A DNA stretch of 64,000 nucleotides. Source: Polytrichum commune (Eukaryota; Streptophyta; Polytrichopsida; Polytrichales; Polytrichaceae). The DNA is taken from the NCBI GenBank assembly GCA_950295325.1, contig OX485806.1, positions 20,150,001-20,214,000 of the forward strand, written 5' to 3'. Shown piece after piece: positions 1 to 10,866 of this stretch; within the stretch, counting starts at the first letter, position 1; every line of letters starts with the position of its first letter. The translations under genes were made by a program, and so were the position numbers. The notes under the pieces are model-generated. The model ran no database searches. It had not been told where the DNA came from and saw only the letters and a list, made by a program, of their open reading frames with translations.

Positions 1-1760
1 AACCAATATAGCTTTTGAACACAAAATCAATCAAGGCATGCTTTGATGTGTTCAAATCCCCTTTCAATTGGCATCAATGCCCATATTGATATGATTTATA
101 TACCTTGTAGCTGTACTCAGCGCTTAAAGTACAAACAAATTGAACAGAAATAAGAAACTTGAGAGCTCAACGTGAAAAATGTATAGATTGCCAGATCCTT
201 GGGTAAATACTTTAGTCTCTACATAGATAAGCAATGTTGGCAAAGAACAAGCGTTGATAAAACATCTAAGATCGGCATATAATTCTTACCAAATGGATAA
301 ACCTCACTACATATCTGTCCACAATGAGACAAAATATTGGACAGATTGCCACCGTTCACATCCAACAGTTAGGCACAACAATGGCTGTATAAAAACTAGC
401 AGGCATCATCAAAATTGAGAAGCCACACTCCATGGAGGTTGAGCTACCACATCTTGAAGCAAGAAACCCAAAACCATTAACAATAGGTAATTGCATTGCA
501 CGTCATGCTTCTCAAGAGATTGAATGAATGGAAATATGTTACAGAGCTTCTAATTATGGGGCTGTGGTATACAGAAGTATCTCTCTAGATACAAACCGCA
601 GACTTCAAGTCGGTTGTAAGAAGTTGGCTCCTCTAATTGTCTCCTTGAGATGCCACTTGTTGTCCTGTTCCTCTCCTAATCCACATTACCAGTAGCCAAA
701 TTGACAGGCTGAGAGTGGGGGAGGCTTGTACTATCCAACTGCTGAGAATCGTGTCCTCGTACTATCACACTTGTAGACATGTGATTAGGGAAATAGACAC
801 TCAAAAGTGTAACCAGGATTAACAGCAGAGTTGGCTTTGTATATTGAGGGATCCGCAAATACTGTCTATTGGCGTTCAATTAGGAGGAGAAATGAAAATT
901 TCAACCACCACTATTTCCAACAGTTTCAGAGACAACTGCCTTCACTCTGTCCCCATGTTCCCGAACCCTGTCAAAGAAGCCCATCTTCAGTTTCACTCGA
1001 CTTTGCCGCATTACCGCACTCCCCACCATCAGACAACGGAGTGCCTGCCTAAATTACTGAGTTGCAACTTGGCAGCTTGAGGCCTGGATGAATAAGGAAG
1101 GATGGAAATCCTAGAACCTTGCATCAATTCCCATCGCAGAGAAGTAAACCTCTGGCACTGAATTTCTCCAGGGCTTCTCAAGACCAAAAGCCCACCACAT
1201 CTTTCTAACACTCCTGCATTTAGTCCCCGACTACCACACCTTCCTGTCACTGACCTTAATTCTCAGTCTGCATTAGCACACAATGAGGACCAGTCCCTTT
1301 TGCACTGCAATCTCTTCTATAGAGGCAAGACTGTTGAACAAATGGAGACCAGTGCATTGGAGGATCCCTGTCAGCTGCATTGTGCAAGCCATTGCTCGTC
1401 ACTAGATATTGTTGACCACCACCAACTTTAAAGCAAGTCCGATCCGGCCTTGAAGCACCATTTTCCGCACCTTCCAAAGTGGTATATTTTGCTTCGAAAG
1501 CCAGAGAGTCAGTGCTACTTGTGACAACCTACAACGAGCCCATCACAGTAACGTATCCTAGTGAGAAACATATGACCTGATTCTTTAGAACAGTTCTAAT
1601 CGGCTAAACTGGATAAATCGGTCTGTTCTCACCCCATCACCGCTCTTAGAAAATGAGCTACATCGTCGTTCTGTAATGAGCAACACCCGGAGGCCACAGG
1701 GTTGCAGCAATCAAAACATTTGAAAAAGGCCTTTAACCTCTAGAGGAGACACACTTTTGA
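1..1760. other. 3' flank of the CDPK gene, no gene seen
   Basis: I see no convincing coding sequence here. The open frames are short, on both strands, and show no domain, repeat or codon pattern that stands out. The part next to the kinase stop codon (about 1,000-1,760) is probably its 3' untranslated region and terminator, but no unmistakable poly(A) signal could be fixed. Confidence 0.4.
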
Positions 1761-3347
1761 CTATCTCATTGAGTAGCTTGGAGGGTTCAAGGAACCATCT
1801 CTAAAGAGTCTCATACTCAGGCTGTTAAATCGGTCGCGCGAATACTGTCTGGAAGCTTTCCTCCAATCTGTACCTCTTCGCATCATAACAGCAAATTCGT
1901 CATAGCTGATACGGCCATCTTTGTCAGTGTCGACCTCCAGCAAAATTCCTTGTACAACATCTGACTCTCCGTCGGATCTAGGAGAGTCCATGGCATCACC
2001 GACGGCTTCTTTCAGCTCTCCTACTTCGATGTACCCACTGCCATCTGTGTCGAAGAATTCAAATGCTTTCCGAAGATGTTCGTCATCATCTAGCCGTTGC
2101 AAATGGATGGTTGCTGCAACAAACTCACTGTAGTTCAAACTCCCCTTGCCATCTACATCCGCCGCATCCATGAGCAACCGAGCCTCTTGTTCAGTCAATT
2201 GCGACCCAATTTGGATCAACCCAACCTTCAGCTTCTCAAAGGTAATGGTCCCACTGTTATCGGTGTCCATCTTCTCAAACATCTCCTTCAGACCTGCTAT
2301 TTCCTCGCCGCCCAAGGACTCCGCAATAACCTGCAAGGCTCTCTTCTTCAGTTTGTTCATTGCCGAAAACTGCTTTAACCTCGACCTCACGGCGTCCAGC
2401 GGAACGTTCGGGTTCTTCTTCGCATTCTGCAACCAGGGATGGTCTAGCACCTGTTGCGCATTGTAGCGAGCTTTCGGATCCGGCTCAAGCATGTGCCGCA
2501 CTAAAGACTTGGCAGACTCGGATACTTTAGGCCAAGGATCCCTTTTGAAGTCCAAAATACCCCGGAGAATCGCCTGTGCAACTCCTTGTTCTGTTTCTGC
2601 CCAGAATGGCGGAACACCACACAGTAAAATGTACAGGATAACTCCAGCACTCCACACATCTACCTCGGGTCCATAGTTCCTTTTCAACACTTCGGGTGCC
2701 ATGTAGTAAGGACTTCCCACGATTTCCGAAAACTTCTCTCCTGGCTTGAAGAAGACAGAAAGCCCAAAGTCGATGGCCTTCAACAGTGAGTCCTCATTTT
2801 TACTCGCAAACAAAAAGTTCTCCGGCTTGAGATCCCGGTGCATTACCCCTTGTCTATGGCAAACCTGCACGACCTCAACGATCGTGCGCGTCACCGCAGC
2901 TGCCCCTCGCTCCGTGTAATGTCCACGGGCGATAATCCGGTCGAAAAGCTCCCCACCTTCGCAAAGCTCCATAACCAAGTGCACGGCATGGTCATCCTCA
3001 TACGCACCCTTGAGAGTGACTATGTTGGGATGCTCAGGCAAATGGTGCATAATGGCCACCTCCCGCCGCACATCCTCTACGTCCACCGCTGTCCTCAGCT
3101 TCTTCTTCGAAATAGACTTACTTGCAAACACATCCTGCGTCTCCTTGTCCGTGCACAAGTATGTGATACCAAATTCACCACGCCCTAGCTCCCTCCCCAG
3201 CACATACTTGTCCGTTATATTCGCCTTTGGCTGGTTCTTCAGAATCTGCGCCCCATTTACCACATATCCATCTTGCGCAAACGGGTTCTGCTTTCCCCCC
3301 TTCCTGGACTTCTTCGCCGCCGACGACCCAACGCAACAGTTCCCCAT
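1761..3347 (-). CDS. Calcium-dependent protein kinase (CDPK/CPK), intronless
   Basis: A single uninterrupted frame of 528 codons encodes a complete CDPK, a Ser/Thr kinase fused to its own calmodulin-like calcium sensor. The chosen start gives MGNCC, the usual N-myristoylation and palmitoylation signal, so the protein is probably membrane-associated; an in-frame GTG 15 bases upstream is not a plausible start. The kinase domain spans about residues 48-306, with glycine loop GRGEFG (55-60), catalytic lysine near 77, HRDLKPEN (Asp near 172) and DFG (193-195). The autoinhibitory junction follows (about 316-350). Four canonical EF-hands begin near Asp361, Asp397, Asp433 and Asp473. The C-terminal tail is like that of the AtCPK7/8/10/13/32 branch (inference from memory). 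All key residues are present. The oddity is the absence of introns, because plant CDPKs of this kind usually have several; a retrocopy or a lineage-specific intron loss is possible. Confidence 0.97.
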   Translation of the reverse strand: MGNCCVGSSAAKKSRKGGKQNPFAQDGYVVNGAQILKNQPKANITDKYVLGRELGRGEFGITYLCTDKETQDVFASKSISKKKLRTAVDVEDVRREVAIMHHLPEHPNIVTLKGAYEDDHAVHLVMELCEGGELFDRIIARGHYTERGAAAVTRTIVEVVQVCHRQGVMHRDLKPENFLFASKNEDSLLKAIDFGLSVFFKPGEKFSEIVGSPYYMAPEVLKRNYGPEVDVWSAGVILYILLCGVPPFWAETEQGVAQAILRGILDFKRDPWPKVSESAKSLVRHMLEPDPKARYNAQQVLDHPWLQNAKKNPNVPLDAVRSRLKQFSAMNKLKKRALQVIAESLGGEEIAGLKEMFEKMDTDNSGTITFEKLKVGLIQIGSQLTEQEARLLMDAADVDGKGSLNYSEFVAATIHLQRLDDDEHLRKAFEFFDTDGSGYIEVGELKEAVGDAMDSPRSDGESDVVQGILLEVDTDKDGRISYDEFAVMMRRGTDWRKASRQYSRDRFNSLSMRLFRDGSLNPPSYSMR

Positions 3348-3774
3348 CCTTCTCTCTCTCACCCTCTTCTCGTCTATTCACTCTCATTTAATCACCTTCT
3401 CCGCAAAACCCTACCTTCATAGTTCTCCACCTGCTAACAAACCCTCTCACGCCACACGACACCAATCCTCGCCTCCTTCCCCGAACCCACAAAACCCTAG
3501 CACCCCACGGGAGCTCCCACCTGATCAATCACCGGAGGCGATAGCGAGATACAGGTGCGGGCCCCCGAGCTCCGATCTAACTTACAACCTTACCTTCGAC
3601 GAGCGACCAACACCATAACGGCAAACCCACGAATTGCACCTGAGCTCCTGAGCGCCTCTGCCTTCAAACCCTCCTGAGCCGCCTTCATGGCGTACCAGGA
3701 GCTATCACGGGCTTAACTTCAGCAACAACGGTCTAGAATCTGGAGAGCGTTGAAGCATTTGATGTGCAGCACAT

Positions 3775-3777
<3 letters not shown>

Positions 3778-3807
<30 letters not shown>
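3778..3807. repeat. (AG)n microsatellite
   Basis: About fifteen uninterrupted AG units lie some 430 bp upstream of the CDPK start codon. On the gene's strand this is a CT run. Confidence 0.95.
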
Positions 3808-3808
<1 letters not shown>

Positions 3809-4009
3809 AACGGATTGCACTCTGCGAGGGCCTCCCTCCTCATGAGACCATAACGATGGCTTCCTCCTGCCCTTCCCCCTCTCCCCGTCTTACTCTCCAA
3901 TTCGCGGTTGCGCTTCCTTGACTTGGAGATCGCGGTGACGCGTGTCCCTGATGCTTCCGCTGCTTCTGCTTCTGCTTCTTCTTCTCCACCAAAACTCTTT
4001 AAGTTAAAA

Positions 4010-4034
4010 CATCATCATCATCATCATCATCATC
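4010..4034. repeat. (CAT)n microsatellite
   Basis: Eight perfect CAT units lie upstream of the CDPK gene. They generate artificial histidine or aspartate runs in overlapping open frames. Confidence 0.95.
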
Positions 4035-4309
4035 GATCCCGAGTTCCTTCAGAGTGCAGTGACTTTCCACCAGATTCACGTATCGTGGGCACCTTCCATT
4101 GGTAAAGGAATCCTGCGCAGAAGCTTCGATGAAGACCCAGTTCCCTTCAAACCCTCCTGCCGCCATAGCCAGATGGGATTTTGTACGCCAGGACCCGCAG
4201 GTGGAGAACTCGTGACGAATGTCCAAGGACGGTGCAAGGATGAAGCAAGCGTTTCATCCATCCTCCCATGAACTACACCAACCATTCTCTCTAATGTCAC
4301 CACTTCTAT

Positions 4310-4685
4310 TTACCTTGCTCAATACTCATTGCAAACCGCCTGTGAACTGTCACCCACACTAAATGTAAACCTAACACTAGTTGTCATTTCTTGTAAAATA
4401 AATAAAACATTTGGGCGCTTTAGATTTCCTATGTTGCAATATTGTCACTTACCAACTAAATTTTCATCCAAGTTTCAATCATCCATGACAATATTTCATC
4501 ATAGAATTGTTAAGAGGCGGAACATTCCAAACTTTTTTTTAATAACAGACATAGATTGCATCCAACTCTCCATCATCCATGATAGTACTTGTAAACTTTA
4601 TCCATACAAAGTGTCATTTAGGAAAGTTATCAAATAAAGACATCACATGACACTAAATACAATATCTAGTGTACTTAATGTACAC
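4310..4685 (+). repeat. Dispersed repeat Rep-A, copy 1
   Basis: First of five copies of a family of about 370 bp in this window. Shared landmarks in order are: a block near AACACTAAATGT, a TTGTCATTTCTTGTAA block, TTGTCACTTA, CATCCATGACAATATTTCAT, a TAGGAAAGTTA block, and a 3' end with the inverted pair ACACTAAAT / ATnTAGTGT. No coding capacity is seen. The small hairpin at the 3' end suggests a non-autonomous mobile element, but the superfamily is unclear. Confidence 0.7.
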
Positions 4686-4907
4686 TAATATGTGCAATTA
4701 GGGCGGCTTCTCTAATAGGCTGCCTCATTACCCATGCAAATTAGCGTACGACAAAATCTAATTTTCAGAAACTTATATAACTTTGTGGACTCGTCCCTAT
4801 AGGAAGCAGGAAAAAACCAAACCTTGTGTTTTGTGTATGCGATAAATAGTGTGGCATACATCAACAAATTAGGGCGGGGGGGGGGGACCTAATTGTATGC
4901 ATCTTTG

Positions 4908-5131
4908 TACATTGTTTATGGTAACTAGTGTCACTTACTATTTGGAATTACACGGTTTCATAAATTTTTGTTGTAGATTTTCGTTTTTCACCAACACAAG
5001 TAAATGAGGTGCTTTGACATTATAGAACATATTAAGTGTCTTTACTTGATAGAAATTTGCAATCCAAGTAAACGGTTATAAGATGGCGTCACTCCGATTA
5101 GTAGGTGATGCTAAATACCATAAACGGTGTA
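4908..5131. mobile_element. MITE, TACACnnTTTATGGTA family, short copy
   Basis: Imperfect inverted ends of about 27 bp (left TACATTGTTTATGGTAACTA, right reverse complement TACACCGTTTATGGTATTTA) bound about 224 bp of non-coding AT-rich DNA. A second member with the same ends lies at 21,902-22,435. The target duplication is not clear. Confidence 0.6.
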
Positions 5132-5159
5132 GTTGATGAGAAGCTACAATGAATATCCT

Positions 5160-5525
5160 ATTCAATGTCACCAATTCTAATTGTAAATCGTGGTATATTG
5201 TCATCAACACTAAATGTTAACCCAACATTATTTGTCATTCCTTGTAAAAAAATTTGGGGGATTATAAATTTACAATGTTGCAATTACTGTCACTTATCAA
5301 GTGATTTTCCATCCAACTTTCAATCATCATCCATGACAATATTTCATCACAAGTTGTTGAAAAAAGAAGGTAGGGTTTTGGCCAATGGATGATCTCATCT
5401 ATCATCAATAAAAACAATATTTGTCCACTTATTCATAAGAAGTGTCATCCGAAAAGTTACCATAGTAACATAAAGCACCATATGACACTAAATACCATAT
5501 TAAGTGTAGTGTGCGGCAATATTCC
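5160..5525 (+). repeat. Dispersed repeat Rep-A, copy 2
   Basis: Same orientation and order of landmarks as the copy at 4,310-4,685, with many substitutions and small gaps. It starts near the block TCATCAACACTAAATGTTAA and ends with the ACACTAAATACC / TTAAGTGTAGTG pair. Non-coding. Confidence 0.65.
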
Positions 5526-5689
5526 CAAGGGGCATTTAACCCCTAAGGTATGTGGGTGTTAGTTGGTTTGTTTTCCATGTTCTCCAACTTCTATCGATTG
5601 CATTTACACAACAAAGCTTGTGTTGCATGAGAAAATCTACACTGACACATCTGCAAAAACCATAATGAAAAGCGGACCTCCCCTGATTT

Positions 5690-5910
5690 AGTTATGGTTA
5701 TCGGAAGTGCATGATTGTAGATTTCTTAATTGGATACATAGATCTTCCCAATTATGTTCATTATTGAATGTAAAGTAGTTATTAATATGTGAAGACACAA
5801 TTCAATATCTTTTAAACACGTGTCTTTATGATGTGTGCTCTTTGATCTTCATCAAATCACATACCAATCAAATCTAGGGGTCCGATCAAGAAAACAAGCC
5901 ACTTAAGTCC
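5690..5910 (+). repeat. Dispersed repeat Rep-B, copy
   Basis: A second low-copy family. Landmarks are TTATCGGAAGTGCA, a block with CTTCCCAATT, GAAGACACAATTCAAT, TTTTAAACACGTGTCTTT and ACATACCAATCAAAT. Recognisable partners lie near 16,040-16,175, 26,930-27,040 and 31,065-31,240. It is too decayed to classify. Confidence 0.45.
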
Positions 5911-6939
5911 CATCTACCTTAAAATGCACTCAACTTTTTTGGGTGGCAAAAGAGTATACTAAATTAAAATGGGTTTGGAACATTTTTGAAGAAGATCAAT
6001 AACCTTAAAGTGAAATATGATTGCACGGGTGTGACCCATGCGTGTTCTAAAACTTCACAACATTAAGTTTCGGCCATCTATGTGTCGAAGTCATGAAGAT
6101 TATAATCTTTGGAAAGAAGGCAATACCAAATGGGCAACATTGGCAAGCGATACCTTAGTTGGTGTGAAATTCCATGTGCATTTAGGGGCTAAAACACAAC
6201 CAAGGCACGAGGGTTTTATTTGGTCACACGTCTTAATAGGAGACCTACATTTGTGCGGTATATGGCATTGGTTTGGAGCTAAGGTTTCATAGCAATAAGA
6301 CACGTGTTGCAATGAGATCGGACTATGTGCTCAATATTTTGGCATTACACTATGTTGGATTATTAGCGTAATTGGCAAGGCATGTGTGGCCACTTAAAGA
6401 GAAAGATAAATTTCCATTGTGACCTCATGTAGCTTTGACATTTCAATGTGGATTCATGTAGCTTGTACGTTAAAAATGATACTATGTATGATTTTTAGTT
6501 GCTAATCGCATGAGACAATTCTCAATCCAATGCAATGGTCACAATTGTCTGTGGAGTTGGAAGTGCCTGCAATTTGGCCACATACCTTAAGTACTCAAGT
6601 GGGTTAGGTTGTGTGATTCATGCCCGCCTTTAACCACACGTGCGATTTTTTTGCATTTACATGCAAGGTGATCCCATAGGTAGGGTGGATTTACCTTGAA
6701 CTATCATCCTTCTTATTGATTTAATACATTCTATGAAGAATTTCCATGGCTATCATCAACTTAGCGTATCACAATATTCTCAAGGGTTGTTTACACATAA
6801 TTGAATACTAGATCAGATGTGGCTAGGGGTAATGCCCACCTTCAACCACAACTTACTATGGTTTTTATGCAATCCAAACAATGTCCACTTGTAGTTGACT
6901 TTTGGATCTGACCTCATTTATTGTCCCTCTTATTGTTAT
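5911..6939. other. AT-rich intergenic DNA
   Basis: No gene, RNA gene or structured repeat could be supported here. The short open frames are unconserved in appearance. Confidence 0.4.
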
Positions 6940-7104
6940 ATAACATTATTCAGATCCATAACAATGTTATGTGGGACTAACAATATTCCACGGAATAGTC
7001 CCAAATATTCATTACATTCAAACTTAAGGTCAAAAATATTCGAGAATATTTTGTTGAATATTGTCGGTCCCACATAACATTGTTATGGATCTGAATAATG
7101 TTAT
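6940..7104. mobile_element. Hairpin-forming mini-MITE, 165 bp
   Basis: Perfect 38-bp inverted ends occupy 6,940-6,977 and 7,067-7,104 and begin ATAACATTATTCAGATCC. Pairing continues less perfectly inward through CAATATTC. The element is mostly arm with a short loop and has no coding potential. It sits in TA-rich flanks, so a TA target duplication is possible but not provable. Perfect arms suggest recent insertion or strong hairpin-mediated correction. Confidence 0.75.
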
Positions 7105-8597
7105 GTACATCCATCTTCCAACAAACTAATATAATCAATAAGTTGTGCCACAACCAATTAGTATGCTACAACGTTCCAAATAACCGGGTACAAACAACTA
7201 CTTTAGTGGTTGTGGTGGTCATCCACGGCCACCTTTAACCACAACTCCATCAATTTGTTTTTGCATGGACACACCCATGTGTACTTGAGGTTAAAGAGTG
7301 GACTTTACCTCAATTATCACTCTTCTTATCGTTGCATTCCATGAAGTGGAGGCAAACAATTCGTGAATTCTAGTGTAAGTTTGTCCTAGCGTAATTGGCC
7401 CCTAGAATCTAAGAGACAAGAATTCATGCGGACCATGAAATAGTGTATGGATGAAGTGTTACATATATATATCCTCCGATGGACTTCTTTAATTAAGATA
7501 GAAAGCTATTGTGGCAAAATACTCTTAAGGCTCATTTACACACAAAGTTGGGTGGTTGTGCTTGTGCTTGTCGCAACCATCACCACCAACCTCAACTACA
7601 CGTTGTATCATGGTCGATGGAGTGGGAAGAGGTATGCTTTGGCATTATAAATGGGCCGTGTCTTCCTTGATCGTCACAAATGGAGCCCACGAAGGAAACT
7701 AGGACCATCAACCGCCGTGGTTGCAATTGTGTGTAAAAAGGCCTTTCAAAAGAGCCCACACCAAGCTTTGTGAGCCTATTAGGACACCTCCAAAAATTCA
7801 CATGCTTTTGCGAAGTGGGTGGCCTCATGTGAACATTCATGCAATTAGCTAATGTGTTGAAGGATGGAAGCAATTTCAACCACAAAAACAATCAAATAAA
7901 AGTCCAAGAATCCATGATATCAAACGGGTTTCAACCGCATTGGTTTTTGATTGATACAAATATGGGGTTTGCTTTTATACCTCTCGACCGGCTCACATGA
8001 GATGACACCTTCATGGTTGGTGGCAAAGTGTGGGTCAACGTCCGTTGTATACGAGTGAGAGAAGTTGCCCAACCAAGCATCTCACCACCATCTTGAGGTT
8101 GGCAAAGGATTTCATTGCGACCGACCGTACCTAGTTTATTGGAGTTCACACTACGTATTTGTGAACCGTGTAATGTGAACATGAATCCATCTTCGTGGTC
8201 ACACCTTTTAGCTTCTATGATAGTTGCCATCCACTTTGCATGAAAATCAGAATCAGCTAAGTTTCTTTTTAATTTGGATATGTTTCCATGTCATCTGAAC
8301 TTATGCGCAAAATGGACCAAAAAACTCCACCTTTTTTCACATACATTGAGTTTGGTATATATATATATATATATTGCGGACTACAATATTAAGCTTATTT
8401 CCATGTTGGAGTCATAATGCCACATAGCTTATTCATTCTATGACAATAAAATGATTATCTAGAGTATTTACATTGAAATATGTGTATGTATAATTATATT
8501 CCTAGATCCAATATCAAACTATGATAGGGTCTCATTATGGGTTATACACTACATATTTCCCTTTAGAAATGTTGGACACCTAGTGTTGCACCGCACT
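7105..8597. other. Intergenic DNA without a recognisable gene
   Basis: Minus-strand open frames at 7,592-7,891 and 7,931-8,230 show no recognisable domain. A short (TA)n run lies near 8,357-8,374. Nothing else is supported. Confidence 0.4.
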
Positions 8598-8598
8598 A

Positions 8599-9086
8599 CA
8601 ATCCACCCTCTATAAATGTTAGGCTCTGGAGTAAAATTTTCCTAACATTTATAGTGAGTTAACATTGTAACAGTTATAAAGGGAGTTTTTTGAATGCTTA
8701 ACAAATATAAATTCATTACAATTATGGAGGGAGAGTTTTGCAAAAATATCATATATAAAATATGTGTATCAAATCAATATTTTATTTTTATGAAACAAAA
8801 TAAGAATCAATATAGTCTAGATGAATAATTTGATCACAAAAGTCAAATTTGGTGGCTTTTGCCACTTTGAAAGGTTGTGAGTCAATGTAATGGATGTCAT
8901 CACACAATATTGGATGTATTTCGTAGGTTAACATTTATAAGTGGCAAATTAACAAAGAGGGGAGTAAATTATTGTTAACATTTAACATAGTTAACATTCT
9001 AGTTAGCAATATGAGGGGAGTACAATTTTGTTAACAAATATAATGAGTTAACGTTTATAAGTGTAACATTTATCGAGGGTGGACTG
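8599..9086. mobile_element. Mariner/Stowaway-like MITE with TA duplication
   Basis: Inverted ends of about 23 bp with two mismatches (left CAATCCACCCTCTATAAATG, right reverse complement CAGTCCACCCTCGATAAATG) bound 488 bp of non-coding DNA. TA lies on both outer sides (8,597-8,598 and 9,087-9,088). The CAGT-type end and TA duplication fit the Tc1/mariner superfamily. Inner copies of AACATTTATAAGTG-like words show that the subterminal regions are repetitive. Confidence 0.75.
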
Positions 9087-9088
9087 TA

Positions 9089-10085
9089 TAGAGATACCTA
9101 TGTTAATATCTATTGCAATTAATGTGGACCTTGGCCAATATATAAGTTACACATCATCGTGACCCCAATTACAACTGCATATTTTGCACAGTTGCAAGGG
9201 TTAAGCAACATGTTGAGGACTCGAATGAATGACTTGAGGAATAACAAATGATATTTAATTGAGAAATAAATATTATCTATACATCCTTGCCACATAACGT
9301 TGCTAAGCATCTACATGATAATCTCTTTCCAACAAAAAGAGTTTGCAATTTTAAAGACCTTGAAATTACAATTGCTTGTCAAAAAGCTCACAATACACAA
9401 CATGAGTGCTCCCCATAAATGAGGAATTCCAAAATTCAAGGAGAATCATGCTCATGTGGTATTGTACCTGGTCTCACATAACACAACAAGAAGTTGTGTG
9501 ATGTCAAGTCATCCACGAGGCCTAGATTTACCAAAGGGATGTTCATCACGACAAAAGTGAAATAGTCCTTGGCCACATAATTTGGAATTTGTTTTGCAAC
9601 ACCTACCATGGGGGGTGTAGTAAATATCCCCCCCCCCATAGATTTAGTTTTGATTCATACTCAATAGATCTTAGTAAACTAATTTGTGGTCTTTGACCAT
9701 GATTCAGTTGTTGTTTTGGCTTTCAATAATAATTTACCAAGCTCTACATAAGAATTGACGTTTTCACCCCTCCCCTATGAAAGGTGTCATGAATGTGTAT
9801 CTAACCACATGGCTTGAGTGCAAACTTGTGATTTCTCTTACACAAGATCATTTTATTATAACCACCTTCCATTTCTTAAGCATGTAAACTTTGCAGTAAC
9901 TAATCTACTTGGCAATCATCTTCCATTGTCAAGTTTGTATGTGTTGTGGTGAAAAACATCTTTAAGTATCATTTCTTCTACTAAATACAAACAACTAACT
10001 ATTCACATGTTGGGTAGAATCACCTACAAGTAGTGCCTCCTCCCCTTACTTCACATGATTAAATGAACCAAAGACCAATAACATA
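9089..10085. other. Intergenic DNA without a recognisable gene
   Basis: Only short unsupported open frames and a C run near 9,630 are present. Confidence 0.4.
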
Positions 10086-10212
10086 CATTATTTAGTAATG
10101 TGTGTTCGTTCATCCGGGCCCCGAGAATATAACCATGGGATGCCCCTAGCTAGTGCATATTCATAGTTATATTCTCGGGGCCCACATGAATGAACGCACA
10201 TTGCTTAATATT
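10086..10212. mobile_element. Small inverted-repeat element
   Basis: Arms of about 40 bp pair across a loop of about 30 bp. The core GGGCCCCGAGAATATAAC is perfect in both arms, and the outer part (TTCGTTCAT against TTCATTCAT) has mismatches. The GC-rich core stands out from the AT-rich surroundings. It is probably a tiny MITE; no target duplication was fixed. Confidence 0.6.
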
Positions 10213-10499
10213 GGTATGAAAAAAAGGTTTTTTTTACTTTATCCTCTTGTAGTGCCCCATTGAAATAAACTATAAATAAATAAAGCTTCTCACATGTATT
10301 GGGACTCCCTATCCATTGTTTTATGGTCCCTCGATAGGGAGCTAATAAATGGAAGGATGAACTATCTATGTCCTTTCATGCTACACTAACCCTTTCTCTT
10401 TAACTCGGGCCAAAGTGATGCATGAACCTTTGTCTTCAAGCCCGATTTAACTTGTAGCAAAGCGCTCTCTAACAAATTGTATATAGTGTCATAAATTCA

Positions 10500-10866
10500 A
10501 TTTGTCTTGCTCAAAACTAATTGTAAACCACCCGTGTAGTGTCACCAACACTAAATGTCAACGTCACATTATTTGTCATTCCTTGTAAGAAGATTTGGGC
10601 ATTACAGTATAGGCTTACGATGCTGTAATTAATTGTCACTTACTAGGTGATTATTCATCTAAATTCCACTCACCCATGGCAACATTTCAATACAAATTTG
10701 TTAGGATGCAAAGTATACCAAACTTGGTTGTAATTATTGGCATGAAACTCATTCAAATTTCAATCATCCATGAGAATACTTGTAAACTAAAAGTGTCATT
10801 AGAAAGTTACCACGGTGACATAGAATACGACATGACACTACTATGTACAATATTTAGTGTATTGAC
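10500..10866 (+). repeat. Dispersed repeat Rep-A, copy 3
   Basis: Aligns by eye through its whole length with the copies at 4,310 and 5,160. It shares TAGTGTCACCAACACTAAAT, ATTATTTGTCATTCCTTGTA, a TTGTCACTTACTAGGTGATT block and a final TACAATATTTAGTGTATT. Non-coding. Confidence 0.7.

Larger units (their letters stand above)
3348..4307 (-). promoter_or_regulatory. CDPK 5' leader and presumed promoter
   Basis: This is the region upstream of the kinase start. Read on the kinase strand it is pyrimidine-rich next to the ATG and contains a CT-dinucleotide run and an ATG-trinucleotide run. Pyrimidine-rich tracts are common in plant 5' untranslated regions. No TATA box or start site can be fixed. 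The open frames on the plus strand here are serine/histidine-rich by-products of simple repeats and are not genes. Confidence 0.4.

Noticed and set aside
3348-3362. Five extra N-terminal codons on the CDPK
   Set aside because: The upstream codon is GTG, and the ATG that follows gives the expected MGNCC acylation signal.
3908-4105. Plus-strand ORF with Ser/Ala and His runs
   Set aside because: The runs come from a (CAT)n microsatellite and other simple repeats upstream of the CDPK. There is no domain or supporting context.
4860-4890. G/C homopolymers (also near 9,630, 11,588, 14,711, 17,318) as regulatory G-quadruplexes
   Set aside because: They are single short runs without the four-run arrangement, apart from those that form element ends.
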